Notes: generated from the sequence alone by a model not told the origin. DNA of 64,000 nt from Pelomonas sp. BJYL3 (GCF_027257975.1 NZ_JANZKX010000005.1:248001-312000), one strand, 5' to 3'. Positions 38,289 through 48,579 are shown, numbered from the stretch's first letter. Program-made: numbers and translations.

Positions 38289-39950
38289 TCAGCGTGTCTC
38301 GCGCTGGTACAGGCGGTAGGACAGGTTCCGATCGGTCGGCCGCTTGACCGTCGCAAGCAGTTGCCAGCCCGGAGCAGGCGCCGAGGCATTGGCGTCATCC
38401 GACTGGACCAGCAGCAGCCGGCAAGAGGTGTCGGCGGCGCTGTGCAGGGCGTCAACCTTCCAGTGCCCCTGGACTTCCAGGGCCGCCACCAGCGACAGCG
38501 CCTGGCCCGGCGTGGCCAGGCAGGTCGTGTCCGCGGGCATGACGCGGGCCAGTCGCTCGACCAGCGGCCGGTGGCTGCGTGCATAGTCCAGCACCGGCAG
38601 CCACAGGGTCATGGCCAGCAGCCAGGCCAGGGCCACGCCGCCCGAGGGCAGCACCATGCTCTTCCACAGCGCATGCCGGTGGCGCGCGGTGCGCCAGCGC
38701 AGCAGTCCGAGCCAAGCCGCCGTGCCCAGGACCGCGAACAGCAGCGCCAGCGGGTGGAAGCTGGGCTCGAAGCCCTTGGCCAGGTTGCGCACATTGGCCA
38801 GCGGCTGGGCCGGCCAGCCCGTCTGCATGGACAGGTAGTAGAGCCAGATGAACAGCGCGATGGCGCTGAAGAAGAACATCGAGAACCAGTCCAGCATGGC
38901 ACTCATGCTGCGGCTGAAGGTTGGCAGTGCGAAGCTCGCCAGCACGGCCAGCGCGGGCAGGCCCAGCATCAAGGCGCGGTCCGAACCGCCCATGGCCAGG
39001 CAGCTGAGCAGCGAGACCATGACGGCCAGCAGGGGCACGCTGACATGGCGGCGCTGCAGGTAGGCGCGCCAGCGCCACAGAGTCCACAGCGCCAGCGGCC
39101 AGACCGGCCAGGCGAACCACAGCAGCAGGGTCCCGACACGCAGGGGGAAGTCAGCTCCGGGCAGGGCCTGCAGTCGCCAGGCCCAGCTGCCCAGCCCCCA
39201 GGCCAGCAGGGCCGACAGCGCAGTGGCCGCGACGACCCACAGCATGCTGGCCCGTACCGGCTCATAGGCCGAGCGCCAGCAGATCAAGGCGCCACCCATC
39301 CCCAGCATCAGGGCGACGGCCGGTGCCGCGGAGGCCGCGAGGATGGGCAGGGCCAGCAACAGGGCCAGGCGGGCCTTCAGGGCGCGGAAGGGCGCCGCCG
39401 CCATGCCGTACACGAACAGGGTCATGCCCAGCAGCTGCAGCAGCTCCGGCGTGGTTTCATGGCCCAGCAGCAGCAGCCCCAGCGAGGCCACCAGGGCCAG
39501 CAGGGCCCCGTCTGCCAGGGCGCGGGCGTAGTCCACCGCCTGCGCCTCGCCTCCGAAGGCAAAGGCCACCGGCTGGGCGGCCTCCGTGCGGGCGAAATGG
39601 AAGCTGCTGTACCAGACGAGGGCGATCACCCCGACCAGGATCAGCGCGAAGGGGATGCGCGCCGCCAGGGCGGGGTCCAGGAAGGGCAGCAGCTTGATGA
39701 AGAGGGCACCGACCCAGTAGGGCAGCAGGCCGCCGTCCGTGGTGATGCCACCCAGCTCGGGGTGATGCCAGGGGCTCAGTCCGGCGGCGATCTTGGCCAT
39801 GAAACCGTAGGCCGTGAGGTCGGCGTTGCGCCAGGGGTCGCGGCCGAAGACGCCAGGGATCACATAGGCCGCACAGAAGAGCAGCAGGGCCAACCGGGGC
39901 AGGCGTTGGGCGCCGCGTTCGGCAACGATGGCGGGGGTGGCTTGGTTCAC
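38289..39950 (-). CDS. GT-C fold membrane glycosyltransferase (ArnT/PMT-like)
   Basis: About 553 residues from GTG 39950; the frame is open to a TTG at 39989 and the true start is uncertain. Around eleven hydrophobic segments alternate with short loops. The first extracytoplasmic loop has GRDPWRNADLTAYGFMAKIA, resembling the catalytic-Asp loop of ArnT and PMT transferases that use lipid-linked sugars. The C-terminal 90 residues form a soluble domain (MPADTTCLATPGQALSLVAA). Substrate unknown; lipid A, glycoprotein and polysaccharide modification are all possible. It is convergent with phoR and next to rpmE2, with no sugar-biosynthesis genes nearby. Confidence 0.7.
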   Translation of the reverse strand: MNQATPAIVAERGAQRLPRLALLLFCAAYVIPGVFGRDPWRNADLTAYGFMAKIAAGLSPWHHPELGGITTDGGLLPYWVGALFIKLLPFLDPALAARIPFALILVGVIALVWYSSFHFARTEAAQPVAFAFGGEAQAVDYARALADGALLALVASLGLLLLGHETTPELLQLLGMTLFVYGMAAAPFRALKARLALLLALPILAASAAPAVALMLGMGGALICWRSAYEPVRASMLWVVAATALSALLAWGLGSWAWRLQALPGADFPLRVGTLLLWFAWPVWPLALWTLWRWRAYLQRRHVSVPLLAVMVSLLSCLAMGGSDRALMLGLPALAVLASFALPTFSRSMSAMLDWFSMFFFSAIALFIWLYYLSMQTGWPAQPLANVRNLAKGFEPSFHPLALLFAVLGTAAWLGLLRWRTARHRHALWKSMVLPSGGVALAWLLAMTLWLPVLDYARSHRPLVERLARVMPADTTCLATPGQALSLVAALEVQGHWKVDALHSAADTSCRLLLVQSDDANASAPAPGWQLLATVKRPTDRNLSYRLYQRETR

Positions 39951-40060
39951 GCAGGCGGCAGAGGGCTTGAAGGCCGCATCATGCCCCAATTACGGGCAGA
40001 CGCTGGGCCGGTGGCATGCGGCGTCCTACGCCAGGCGCATGCTCAGGGGACGTGGACATG

Positions 40061-40088
40061 AAAAAAGGCAGCCGGGGCTGCCTTTTCT
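40061..40088 (-). terminator. Intrinsic terminator of rpmE2
   Basis: Minus-strand AAAGGCAGC/GCTGCCTTT with a four-base loop, followed by a T-run (six As at 40061-40066 on the plus strand). Confidence 0.88.
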
Positions 40089-40122
40089 GTGGGGCTCGAC
40101 GCTCGAAGCGCGGCCGCGGGGC

Positions 40123-40380
40123 TTACTTCTTGAGGCCGACGCGAGCGAACTTGTTGCGGAACTTCTCGACGCGACCGCCCAGGTTGTCGACGCTCTTCTG
40201 AGTGCCGGTGTAGAAGGGGTGCGATTCGCTGGTGGTTTCCAGCTTGACCAGCGGGAAATCCTTGCCGTCGACGGTGATGGTTTCCTTGGTCTGGACGGTC
40301 GAACGCGTCACGAACTGGAAGCCGTTGGACTGGTCCACGAACACCACGTCGCGGTAGTTGGGGTGAATGCCTTCTTTCAT
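40123..40380 (-). CDS. rpmE2: Ribosomal protein L31, type B (zinc-free)
   Basis: L31 bridges the ribosomal subunits. The 85-residue product ([20 protein letters not shown] start; [20 protein letters not shown]) is the type B form. It lacks the CxxC zinc ligands of the RpmE type, so it does not need zinc. In many bacteria type B is made when zinc is scarce, but Burkholderiales often carry only this form. I see no Zur box that would decide between these. It has its own terminator and lies upstream of the glycosyltransferase on the same strand. Confidence 0.95.
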   Translation of the reverse strand: MKEGIHPNYRDVVFVDQSNGFQFVTRSTVQTKETITVDGKDFPLVKLETTSESHPFYTGTQKSVDNLGGRVEKFRNKFARVGLKK

Positions 40381-40483
40381 GGGAAACCTCTCGCCGTAGC
40401 TGTTTCAGTGCCGGGAGCCACGTCACACCATGTGACGCACTTTCTGGCGGCGGAAAAACGTTGATTATAGCCACAAATGAAAA

Positions 40484-40512
40484 CGCCGCCTACCCAGTGA
40501 GGGAGGCGGCGC
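40484..40512 (-). terminator. Intrinsic terminator of rho
   Basis: Minus-strand GCCGCCT and AGGCGGC, with extra pairing inside, followed by GTTTTC. It lies 14 bp after the rho stop. Confidence 0.8.
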
Positions 40513-40525
40513 CGGAAGGCCGGAA

Positions 40526-41788
40526 TTACCCGCCTCTTCGCATCATGTCGAAGAAGTCGTGGTTGTTCTTGCTGGCCTTCATCTTGTCGAGGATGAACTC
40601 CATCGCTTCGATCTCGTCCATGTTGTAGAGCAGCTTGCGCAGGATCCAGCTCTTTTGCAGGATCTCGGGCTTGAGCAGCAGCTCCTCGCGGCGGGTGCCG
40701 GACTTGTTGATCAGGATCGAAGGGTAGACACGCTTCTCGGCCATGCGGCGATCCAGGTGGATTTCGCAGTTGCCGGTGCCCTTGAACTCTTCGTAGATCA
40801 CTTCGTCCATGCGCGAACCGGTATCGATCAGCGCGGTGCCGATGATGGTCAGCGAGCCGCCTTCCTCGACATTGCGAGCCGCACCGAAGAAGCGCTTGGG
40901 ACGCTGCAGGGCGTTGGCGTCCACGCCGCCGGTCAGCACCTTGCCGGAGGAGGGCAGGACGTTGTTGTAGGCGCGGGCCAGCCGGGTGATGGAGTCCAGC
41001 AGGATCACCACGTCCTTCTTGAGCTCCACCAGGCGCTTGGCGCGCTCGATCACCATTTCGGCGACCTGCACATGGCGGGCGGCGGGTTCGTCGAAGGTGG
41101 AGGAGATCACCTCGCCGCGCACGGTGCGCAGCATTTCGGTCACTTCCTCAGGGCGCTCGTCCACCAGCAGCACGATGAGGTGCGCTTCCGGATGATTGGC
41201 CGTGATGGCGTGTGCCAGCTGCTGCATCATCATCGTCTTGCCGGTCTTGGGCTGGGCCACCAGCAGGGCGCGCTGGCCTTTGCCGATGGGCGCGATGAGG
41301 TCGATGATGCGGCCGGTGATGTTCTCGTCGCTCTTGATGTCGCGCTCGAGCTTGAACTGCTCCTTGGGGAACAAGGGCGTCAGGTTCTCGAACATGATCT
41401 TGTGCTTGCTCTCCTCGGGGGTGAGCCCGTTCACGCGATCGACCTTGACCAGCGCGAAGTAGCGTTCACCGTCCTTGGGGACGCGCACTTCGCCTTCGAT
41501 CATGTCGCCGGTGTGGAGATTGAAGCGGCGGATCTGGCTCGGGGAGAGGTAGATGTCGTCGGTGGACGCCATGTAGCTGGTGTCCGGCGAGCGCAGGAAG
41601 CCGAAGCCGTCAGGCAGGACTTCGAGGACGCCGTCGCCGAAGACTTGCTCGCCGGCTTTGGCGCGCTTCTTCATGATCGCGAACATCAGCTCCTGCTTGC
41701 GCATGCGGGCGACGTTGTCGATCTCCAGCTCCTCGCCCATCTTGATGAGGGCGGAAACGTGAAGCGCTTTCAGTTCAGAAAGATGCAT
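40526..41788 (-). CDS. rho: Transcription termination factor Rho
   Basis: Rho is the hexameric RNA helicase that ends transcription at rut sites. The product has 420 residues, starting [20 protein letters not shown]. The N-terminal RNA-binding domain has the RNP-like DGFGFLRSP. The ATPase core has Walker A in [16 protein letters not shown], then [16 protein letters not shown], Walker B in [16 protein letters not shown], the Q-loop in [20 protein letters not shown], and the secondary RNA site and R-loop. All residues expected for activity are present. It lies downstream of trxA on the same strand, the E. coli order, with a 223-bp leader holding GC-rich hairpins. Confidence 0.98.
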   Translation of the reverse strand: MHLSELKALHVSALIKMGEELEIDNVARMRKQELMFAIMKKRAKAGEQVFGDGVLEVLPDGFGFLRSPDTSYMASTDDIYLSPSQIRRFNLHTGDMIEGEVRVPKDGERYFALVKVDRVNGLTPEESKHKIMFENLTPLFPKEQFKLERDIKSDENITGRIIDLIAPIGKGQRALLVAQPKTGKTMMMQQLAHAITANHPEAHLIVLLVDERPEEVTEMLRTVRGEVISSTFDEPAARHVQVAEMVIERAKRLVELKKDVVILLDSITRLARAYNNVLPSSGKVLTGGVDANALQRPKRFFGAARNVEEGGSLTIIGTALIDTGSRMDEVIYEEFKGTGNCEIHLDRRMAEKRVYPSILINKSGTRREELLLKPEILQKSWILRKLLYNMDEIEAMEFILDKMKASKNNHDFFDMMRRGG

Positions 41789-42011
41789 GGGGAAACCCGG
41801 TTGGGTCGTCCAGGGTCTGCCAGAAACCCGGGACAGGATCTTCGGTCGCCATCGCCATCGCCACGGCCGCCCATGCGCAGCGCATCAGGGCAGTCAATAC
41901 AAAACAGAAAGGGGCGGGAGCTTGGGCGCCGAGTCCATGCCCCGAAGCCGGTCCGGCTGGGGCATGTTGGCCATTCAAGCCCGGCCGAGTGGGGCCGGGC
42001 ATGTGGGGAGA
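41789..42011 (-). other. trxA-rho intergenic leader with GC-rich hairpins
   Basis: The gap holds two inverted repeats, ATGCCCC...GGGGCAT enclosing AGCCGG/CCGGCT near 41936-41965, and CCCGGCC/GGCCGGG near 41980-42000. The latter is followed on the minus strand by CTTGAAT, so it is a weak trxA terminator at best. No gene is seen. Confidence 0.5.
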
Positions 42012-42341
42012 TTATAGGTTGGCGTCGAGGAAGGACGTCAACTGGGCCTTGGAGAGGGCGCCGACCTTGGTGGCAGCCAGCTGGCCGTCCTTGAAGAGCA
42101 TGAGGGTCGGGATGCCGCGGATGCCGAACTTGGCGGGCACTTCACGGTTCTCGTCCACGTTCATCTTGGTGACCTGCAGGCGGCTGCCGTAATCCTTGGC
42201 CACTTCGTCCAGGATGGGGGCAATCATCTTGCAGGGGCCGCACCATTCGGCCCAGTAGTCCACCAGCACGGGCGTGGCGGATTGGAGGACATCGGCGTCG
42301 AATGACGCGTCGGAGATGTGTTTGATCAGTTCGCTGCTCAT
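42012..42341 (-). CDS. trxA: Thioredoxin 1
   Basis: Thioredoxin reduces protein disulfides in the cytoplasm. The product has 109 residues from ATG 42341, seven bases after AGGA. The active site is [13 protein letters not shown], and the buried Asp (LVDYW) and cis-Pro (RGIPTLMLF) are in place. Length and sequence match E. coli TrxA, including [18 protein letters not shown]. It precedes rho and is divergent from the AddB-like gene, with 128 bp between them. Confidence 0.97.
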   Translation of the reverse strand: MSSELIKHISDASFDADVLQSATPVLVDYWAEWCGPCKMIAPILDEVAKDYGSRLQVTKMNVDENREVPAKFGIRGIPTLMLFKDGQLAATKVGALSKAQLTSFLDANL

Positions 42342-42469
42342 GGATGAGTCCTTGGACAGGCTGCACGCAGCCGGGGCCCGAGTCACTGTCTTGCGAGCCC
42401 GCCAGGGGGCAGGACTCAGGGCACAATGATTCTGACACAAGAGCCAAGGGCCCGAACTGATTGGGGTTC

Positions 42470-45196
42470 ATGGCTGGCGAACTGGCGCTTGCCGGGCGCC
42501 GGGGATGTCGGGACGGAGCCTTGCACGGCGTGACTGCAGAACAACAGATCGAGACGCAACACCTGCCCCTGGGCCTCGGCGACGGCGCCCGGCCCTTCTG
42601 GGACGCGGCCGTCCAGCGCATGGCCGCCTGGATGCAGTCGCGCGGCGTGCAGAGCCGGGATGCCGTCGTCCTGCTGCCTTTTGCCCAGCACCTGGCATCG
42701 GCGCGGCGGGCCTGGCGCAGCACGGGGCTCTGGCAGCCCCGCATGGAGACCACGCACAGCCTGGCCTCAGCCCTGGGGCCCAGCCCGCTCTCGCAAGGAT
42801 TGCAGATCAGCTTCGATGCCGCCATTGACGTGCTCAACGCACGCCAGCTGCTGGCCGGCCAGAGCTGGGCCGAGGCGCTGCGCGAGCAGGACCCCCGGGC
42901 CTGGCGGCTGGCCCTGCAGCATCTCGTGGAGGCCGCGCAAGCCCTGGCGCGCCACGCCCAGGCCCTGGGGCCGCAAGGTCGGCAGGCCTTCTGGCCGCGT
43001 GCCCGCCAGGCCCTGCAGCAGGGCGGGCCGGCTGACCTGGAACGGGCCCTGGCCCTGGTGGCGCTCGAGTGGGCCGCCAGCGACAGCCGCGTGCCGGCGA
43101 CCGACGCCCTCTTCAGCCTGCGCCCCAGCGCCTGGGTGCTGATGCGCGCCGGCGGTGTCGACCCGCTGAGCGACGCCCTGCTGGCCGATGCCTCCGCCCA
43201 GGGCATCCCCTGCCTGCTGCTGGATGCCGACTGCGTGCTGGAGCAACTGGCGCTGGATCCGCCCCCGGCCCGCCTGCAGGAGGCCCGCTGCGAGGACCCC
43301 GAATCGCTGGCCCAGTGCACGGCTGCCACGGTGCTGGAGCACATCCGGCGGCAGGAGCTGCCCGTGGCCCTGATCGCCCAGGACCGGGTGCTCGTGCGGC
43401 GCGTGCGTGCCCTGCTGGAGCGGCAGTCCGTGCGCCTGGGCGACGAAACCGGCTGGACCCTGGCGACCACCCCCGAGGCCGCCCAGCTGATGGCGCTGCT
43501 GCGCGCGGCCCAGCCGCGGGCCAGTGTCGACGAGCTGCTGCAGTGGCTCAAGAGCGACCTGGCCCGCGACCTGCGCGAGCGCCAGGCTGCCGACGCCGTC
43601 GACCAGCTCGAGTCCCAATGCCGCCGCCTGGGCTGGGTGCAGGCCGGCGCGGTCCAGGCCGCGCATCTCAAGTTCCCGGCAAGCGGGCTGTGGCAGGACG
43701 CCCAGGAGCTGCTGTCCCTCCTGCGTGCCGGCCCTGCGCAGCGCAGTCTGGAGCAATGGCTGAGGCAGCTTCGCCACCTGCTGGAGCGTCTGGGGGGCCT
43801 GGCCTGGCTGGGCGAGCAGGCCGCGGGGCGCCAGCTGCTGCTGGCCCTGTGGCTGCAGCGCGAGCCCTGGCCTGATTCGGCGCATCAGCTCGCCCTGCAG
43901 AGCACGCTGCTGGGCAGCGCCGATTTTGTCCAGTGGGTCAACGAGACGCTGGAGGCCCAGCAATTCGTGCCCGAGCTGCCCATGGACCTGCAAGTGCTGG
44001 TCACGCCCCTGGCCCGGGCCATGCTGCGCCCCTTTGCCGCCATCGTGCTGCCGGGTGCCGATGCCCAGACCCTGGGCCAGGTGGCGGCAGGCCCCGTGCT
44101 GCTGCCCGAGGCGCTGGCGCGCCAGCTGGGCCTGCCGGATCAGGCCGGGCGGCGTGCCCAGCTGGCGGCGGGTTTCGTTCAGCTGCTGCGCGCGCCCCAT
44201 CTGACCCTGCTTCGATGCGACCGGGCCGGTAGCGAGCCCCTGGCGCGCAGCCCCTTGCTGGAGCGCCTGGAGGCGGCCCGCCAGCAGGCCGGTGCCGGAG
44301 CGATTCCTGCGTGGCAGGACCCCCGGACGCAGCGCGCCCTGACAGCCCGGCCCATGCACATGGCTCAGGCGAATGCGCCGGGGCAGCTGCCGCGCGCCCT
44401 CAGCGCCAGCGCGCTGGACGCCCTGCGCAACTGCCCCTACCAGTTTTTCGGCCTGCAGCTGCTGGGCCTGCGCGAGGATGAGGAGCTCACCGAGGAGCTG
44501 GACAAGCGCGACTACGGCAACTGGCTGCACGCCGTGCTTCACCGCTTCCACGAGCAGCGCAAGGCGCAGCCCGGCCGTGATGCTGCGCAGGCCCTGGCGG
44601 AGGCCGCCGAGCAGGAGCGCCAGCGCATGGGGCTGTCCGAGGCCGAGTTTCTGCCCTATCTGGCCAGCTTCCGTCGCCTGCTGCCGCGCTACCTGGCGTG
44701 GCTGCAGGCGCACGAGTCGGCCGGCTGGCACTACGAGGCCGGCGAGCAGTCCCGGCACTGCCAGCCCTGGACGCACCCAGCCCTGCGCGAGCTGCGCCTG
44801 CAGGGTCGCCTGGACCGTCTGGACGACCAGCCCGGGCGCCGTCTGATGCTGGACTACAAGACTGGTTCCACCGAGTCCATCAAGGACAAGCTCAAGCGCC
44901 CGCTCGAGGACACGCAGCTGGCCGTCTACGCCTTGCTGAGCGCCGAGGAGGCTGCCCAGGCCGGCGCGGCGCTGGAGGCCGCCTACCTGATGCTGGATGA
45001 CAGCAAGGGCCTGCAGCTGCTGGCGCATCCCGAGGTGCAGCACAGCGCTGAACTGCTGCGCCAGGGGCTGGAGCAGGACCTGGCCGCCGTGCAGTCCGGC
45101 GCGGCCCTGCCTGCCCTGGGCGAAGGCCGGGCCTGTGCGCTGTGCCCCGTGCGCGGCCTGTGCCGCAAGGACGACTGGTGGGAGGGAAGTCTCTGA
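42470..45196 (+). CDS. AddB-like PD-(D/E)XK nuclease with Fe-S site
   Basis: 908 residues from ATG 42470 (TTG 42461 and GTG 42530 are alternatives). The C-terminal nuclease has LQGRLDRLDDQPGRRLMLDY followed by KTG (about 780-800), the PD-(D/E)XK core. Cys in LRNCPYQFFG (about 653) and CALCPVRGLC (about 888) form the 4Fe-4S pattern C-(about 230)-C-x2-C-x5-C of AddB-type nucleases. The N-terminal two-thirds looks like an inactivated helicase scaffold, with no Walker A seen. With the next gene it forms a two-subunit exonuclease/helicase expected to process double-strand breaks for RecA. A CACAAT box (42422-42427) may be its promoter. Confidence 0.85.
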   Translation: MAGELALAGRRGCRDGALHGVTAEQQIETQHLPLGLGDGARPFWDAAVQRMAAWMQSRGVQSRDAVVLLPFAQHLASARRAWRSTGLWQPRMETTHSLASALGPSPLSQGLQISFDAAIDVLNARQLLAGQSWAEALREQDPRAWRLALQHLVEAAQALARHAQALGPQGRQAFWPRARQALQQGGPADLERALALVALEWAASDSRVPATDALFSLRPSAWVLMRAGGVDPLSDALLADASAQGIPCLLLDADCVLEQLALDPPPARLQEARCEDPESLAQCTAATVLEHIRRQELPVALIAQDRVLVRRVRALLERQSVRLGDETGWTLATTPEAAQLMALLRAAQPRASVDELLQWLKSDLARDLRERQAADAVDQLESQCRRLGWVQAGAVQAAHLKFPASGLWQDAQELLSLLRAGPAQRSLEQWLRQLRHLLERLGGLAWLGEQAAGRQLLLALWLQREPWPDSAHQLALQSTLLGSADFVQWVNETLEAQQFVPELPMDLQVLVTPLARAMLRPFAAIVLPGADAQTLGQVAAGPVLLPEALARQLGLPDQAGRRAQLAAGFVQLLRAPHLTLLRCDRAGSEPLARSPLLERLEAARQQAGAGAIPAWQDPRTQRALTARPMHMAQANAPGQLPRALSASALDALRNCPYQFFGLQLLGLREDEELTEELDKRDYGNWLHAVLHRFHEQRKAQPGRDAAQALAEAAEQERQRMGLSEAEFLPYLASFRRLLPRYLAWLQAHESAGWHYEAGEQSRHCQPWTHPALRELRLQGRLDRLDDQPGRRLMLDYKTGSTESIKDKLKRPLEDTQLAVYALLSAEEAAQAGAALEAAYLMLDDSKGLQLLAHPEVQHSAELLRQGLEQDLAAVQSGAALPALGEGRACALCPVRGLCRKDDWWEGSL

Positions 45197-48100
45197 TGGC
45201 AGCGCCCCAGGCGAATGCGGCCTACACGGTCGATGCGCGCGTCGTGCCGCGCGAGCGCTTCTATCAGGTGGCCTGCGACCCGCGGCGCAGCGTGGTCGTG
45301 GAGGCCTGTGCCGGCGCGGGCAAGACCTGGATGCTGGTGTCGCGCATCCTGCGGGCCCTGCTGGAAGGCGCCGAGCCCCAGCAGATCGTGGCCATCACCT
45401 TCACCCGCAAGGCCGCCGGCGAAATGCGCCAGCGCCTGGCGGAGTGGCTCGCCGAGTTCGCCCGGGCAGACCACGCCGGGCGCTGCGAAGCCCTGACCCA
45501 GCGCGGCATGGCCGAGGACGAGGCCCAGCGCGCCGCTCCGCTGCTGCAGGGCCTGCAGCAGCGCCTGCTGGAGGGCGGGCGGCCGGTGGAGATCCGCACC
45601 TTCCATGCCTGGTTCTCCCAGCTGCTGCGAGCCGCGCCCATGGCCTTGCTGCAGCAGCTCGGCATTGCGCCAGAGCTGCAGCTGCTGGAGGACGAGAGCG
45701 AGCTGATGCCCGAGGTCTGGCGCGGCTTCCATGCCCGCCTGCTGGCCGACGCGCCGCTGCTGGCCGACTACCAGGCTCTGGTCGACGACTGCGGTCGCAG
45801 CAAGGTCCTGCGATGGCTGGAGGCCGGCTTCGGCAAGCGCGTGGAACTGCGCCTGGCCCAGGCTCAGGGCGTGCTGATGGGGAGCGTGGAGGGAGCGGCC
45901 TCGGTGTCGGCGCGCTTCGCCGGGGCGGACCCGCTGGACTGCATCGAGGCGATGCGCCCGCAGTGGCAAGACCTGGCCCTCGAGCTGGGCCAGGGCCGCA
46001 ACGAGACCATGCGCAAGGCGGCCACTGCCATCGAGCAGGCCCTCAGTGATCAACTGCCGCCGGCCGCCCTGTTCGAGGTGCTGCGTGGCAAGTTGCTGAC
46101 CAAGTCCGGGACGCCCGTGAAGGCCCTGGCCACCAGCCCTCTGGCGGCGGCGTTGGCGGACGACATTGCCCTGGTCCAGCGCGGCCTTGACCAGCAGGAG
46201 GCCCAGGTGCTGCACCAGCGGCTGGCGCGGCTGAGTCTGGTGCTGGTCGACAGCTTCGATCAGATCAAGAAGACCCGGGGTCTGGTCGACATGAACGATC
46301 TGGAGCGCGGCGCGCTGGCCGTGCTGGGGGATGCCGCGCTGGCCGGCTGGGTGCAGGAGCGCCTGGACACCCAGCTGCGCCATCTGCTCATCGACGAGTT
46401 CCAGGACACCAGCCCCCTGCAGTGGCAGGCGCTCCATGCCTGGCTCTCGTCCTACAGCGGGGCAGGGGGCGGGGGCAGCGGGCAGCGTCCGCTGTCGGTC
46501 TTCATCGTGGGCGATCCCAAGCAGAGCATCTACCGCTTCCGGCGCGCCGAGCCGCGCGTGTTCGCCGCCGCGCGGGACTTCCTCCAGCAAGGCCTCGATG
46601 CGGCCGTGCTGGCCTGCGACCACACGCGCCGCAATGCCCCGCAGGTGCTGGCGGCCGTCAATGCAGCCCTCCTGCAGGCTCAGGCCCTGGGCGAGTACCA
46701 GGACTTCCGGGCCCACACGACGGAGTCCGGCGGCGTCGATGCCCTCGCCGGTGTGTGCCGCCTGGACGCCGAGCCTGAAGCCGATCCGGCGGCGGATCCT
46801 GCGGGCGCGGCCGATGATGCCGCTGACGACGAGGCCGCGCTGGCCTGGCGCCCCAGCCTCAGCGAGGCCCGCCATGAGCCCGAGCTGCAACGCCGTGCGG
46901 GGGAGGCCCAGCGCATCGCCCGGGCCCTGGGCGAGCTGCTGGCCGCTGGTGGCCTGCAGCCGGGCGACATCTTCGTGCTGGCGCGCAAGCGCGAGGCCTT
47001 GCGCGTGCTGGCCCAGGCGCTCAAGGCGCAGGGCATTGCGCACGTGGCGCCGGAGGAGCTGGCGCTTCTTGACTCGCCCGATGTGCGCGACGTGCTGGCG
47101 CTGCTGGACGCTCTGGCCTCGCCCTCGCACGACCTGTCCCTGGCCCATGCCCTGCGCAGCCCACTGTTTGGCGTCAGCGAGGCGGCCTTGCTGCAGCTGT
47201 CCCTGGCGGCCCGCACGGTGCGGCGCCTCGGGGCTGCGGATGCCGATGAAACCGGCGCGCCGCGCTGCAGCTTCTGGCAGGCCCTGATGCAGTCGGACGA
47301 GTCCGCGCTGGAACCGGCCCTTCAGCGCGCCCGCGGCCTGCTGGCGTCCTGGGCGGCGCGCCTGCAGCAGAGCACGCCCCAGGAGCTGCTGGACCGCATC
47401 TTTGCCGAAGGCGACCTGCTCGCGCGTGTGGCCCAGTGCGTGCCCCCCAGCGAGCGCCGCAGCCGCCTGCATGCGCTGCAGTCCCTGCTGGGCCTGGCCC
47501 TGGACCTGGATGGCGGGCGCTATGCCACCGTCTACGGCTTTGTGCGTGCGTTGCGGCAGCGGGCGCTGAGCCTGCCGGCCCATGGCGAAGCCGATGCCGT
47601 GCAGCTGCTCACCGTGCATGGCGCCAAGGGTCTGGAGGCGCGGGTCGTGGTGCTGATGGATTGCGATGCCGCGCCAGCCCGGGCCGATCACGCCACCCTG
47701 CTGGTCGACTGGCCGGTGGACCTGCCCGGCCCCCGGCGCGTGGCCTTCATCGCCTCGGAGAGCAGCCCGCCGCCTGCGCTGGAACCGCTGATGCGCTTCG
47801 AGCAGGGCGAGCGCCAGCGCGAGGAGCTCAATGCGCTGTACGTGGCCATGACCCGTGCCAAGTCACGGCTGGTGATCAGCCGCAGCGTTTCGGCGCGGGG
47901 CGGTGGGGCGGGCAGCTGGTGGCAGCGGCTGCAGGCGCTGGCCGAGCCCTGGCAGCCGGCCGCCGGCGCGCAGCTGGCGCCTGCCGGCCACGACTTCAGT
48001 CTGCTGGAGCTCCCCTTGCTGCCCGAAATGCTCCCGAAGGCGCAAGCCCTGGGGCAAGCCCTGGCACCAGCCGAACCCGCCGAGCTGGTGGTGCGCACGA

Positions 48101-48579
48101 CTGAGCTGGACGAGATGGCCGCGCTGGGCGAGGCCATGCACCGCGTGCTGGAATGGGCCAGCGGCCCGCAAGGGCAGGGCGGGGCGCTGGAGCCGCTGCT
48201 GGGCGCTGCGGCCCAGATGTACGGTCTGGACGCTCGGCGCAGCGAACGTCTGGAGCGCTGTGTGCGGGCCATCCTGGCCAGCCCTGACTGCGCGCCCTTC
48301 TTCGACGCCGCTCAGCTGCAGTGGGCCGGCAACGAGGTCCCGGTCAGCCATGAGGGTCAGGACTTGCGCCTGGACCGCCTGGTGCTGCGCCGCCCGGCGC
48401 CTGGTGAGCTGGCCCAGTGGTGGGTGCTGGACTACAAGCTGCACGAGGCACCGCAGCGTCAGCCCGAGTACGTGCAGCAGTTGCAGCAGTACCGAGCCGC
48501 GGTGCAGGCGCTGCAGCCCGGCGAGCCAGTTCGCATCGCCTTCATCACCGGGCAGGGGCGCTTGGTGGAACTGGCATGA
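45196..48579 (+). CDS. AddA-like UvrD-family helicase/nuclease
   Basis: 1127 residues; the ATG overlaps the previous stop (TGATG). The helicase motifs are Walker A in EACAGAGKTWML (residues 37-48), ITFTRKAAGEMRQRL, LLIDEFQDTSPLQW (motif II), VGDPKQSIYRFRRAEP (III), LTVHGAKGLEA (V) and YVAMTRAKSRLVIS (VI). A C-terminal RecB-like nuclease is indicated by LDRLVLRRP, then WWVLDYKL at about 1075-1082 and QLQQYRAAV. A helicase-plus-nuclease subunit beside an Fe-S nuclease is the AddAB arrangement rather than RecBCD. An acidic, low-complexity stretch (DPAADPAGAADDAADDEAA) lies near residue 530. Confidence 0.88.
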   Translation: MAAPQANAAYTVDARVVPRERFYQVACDPRRSVVVEACAGAGKTWMLVSRILRALLEGAEPQQIVAITFTRKAAGEMRQRLAEWLAEFARADHAGRCEALTQRGMAEDEAQRAAPLLQGLQQRLLEGGRPVEIRTFHAWFSQLLRAAPMALLQQLGIAPELQLLEDESELMPEVWRGFHARLLADAPLLADYQALVDDCGRSKVLRWLEAGFGKRVELRLAQAQGVLMGSVEGAASVSARFAGADPLDCIEAMRPQWQDLALELGQGRNETMRKAATAIEQALSDQLPPAALFEVLRGKLLTKSGTPVKALATSPLAAALADDIALVQRGLDQQEAQVLHQRLARLSLVLVDSFDQIKKTRGLVDMNDLERGALAVLGDAALAGWVQERLDTQLRHLLIDEFQDTSPLQWQALHAWLSSYSGAGGGGSGQRPLSVFIVGDPKQSIYRFRRAEPRVFAAARDFLQQGLDAAVLACDHTRRNAPQVLAAVNAALLQAQALGEYQDFRAHTTESGGVDALAGVCRLDAEPEADPAADPAGAADDAADDEAALAWRPSLSEARHEPELQRRAGEAQRIARALGELLAAGGLQPGDIFVLARKREALRVLAQALKAQGIAHVAPEELALLDSPDVRDVLALLDALASPSHDLSLAHALRSPLFGVSEAALLQLSLAARTVRRLGAADADETGAPRCSFWQALMQSDESALEPALQRARGLLASWAARLQQSTPQELLDRIFAEGDLLARVAQCVPPSERRSRLHALQSLLGLALDLDGGRYATVYGFVRALRQRALSLPAHGEADAVQLLTVHGAKGLEARVVVLMDCDAAPARADHATLLVDWPVDLPGPRRVAFIASESSPPPALEPLMRFEQGERQREELNALYVAMTRAKSRLVISRSVSARGGGAGSWWQRLQALAEPWQPAAGAQLAPAGHDFSLLELPLLPEMLPKAQALGQALAPAEPAELVVRTTELDEMAALGEAMHRVLEWASGPQGQGGALEPLLGAAAQMYGLDARRSERLERCVRAILASPDCAPFFDAAQLQWAGNEVPVSHEGQDLRLDRLVLRRPAPGELAQWWVLDYKLHEAPQRQPEYVQQLQQYRAAVQALQPGEPVRIAFITGQGRLVELA

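Noticed and set aside
42470-45196. Frameshifted or broken helicase subunit
   Set aside because: The frame is intact over 908 codons. Missing helicase motifs are expected of AddB-type partners.
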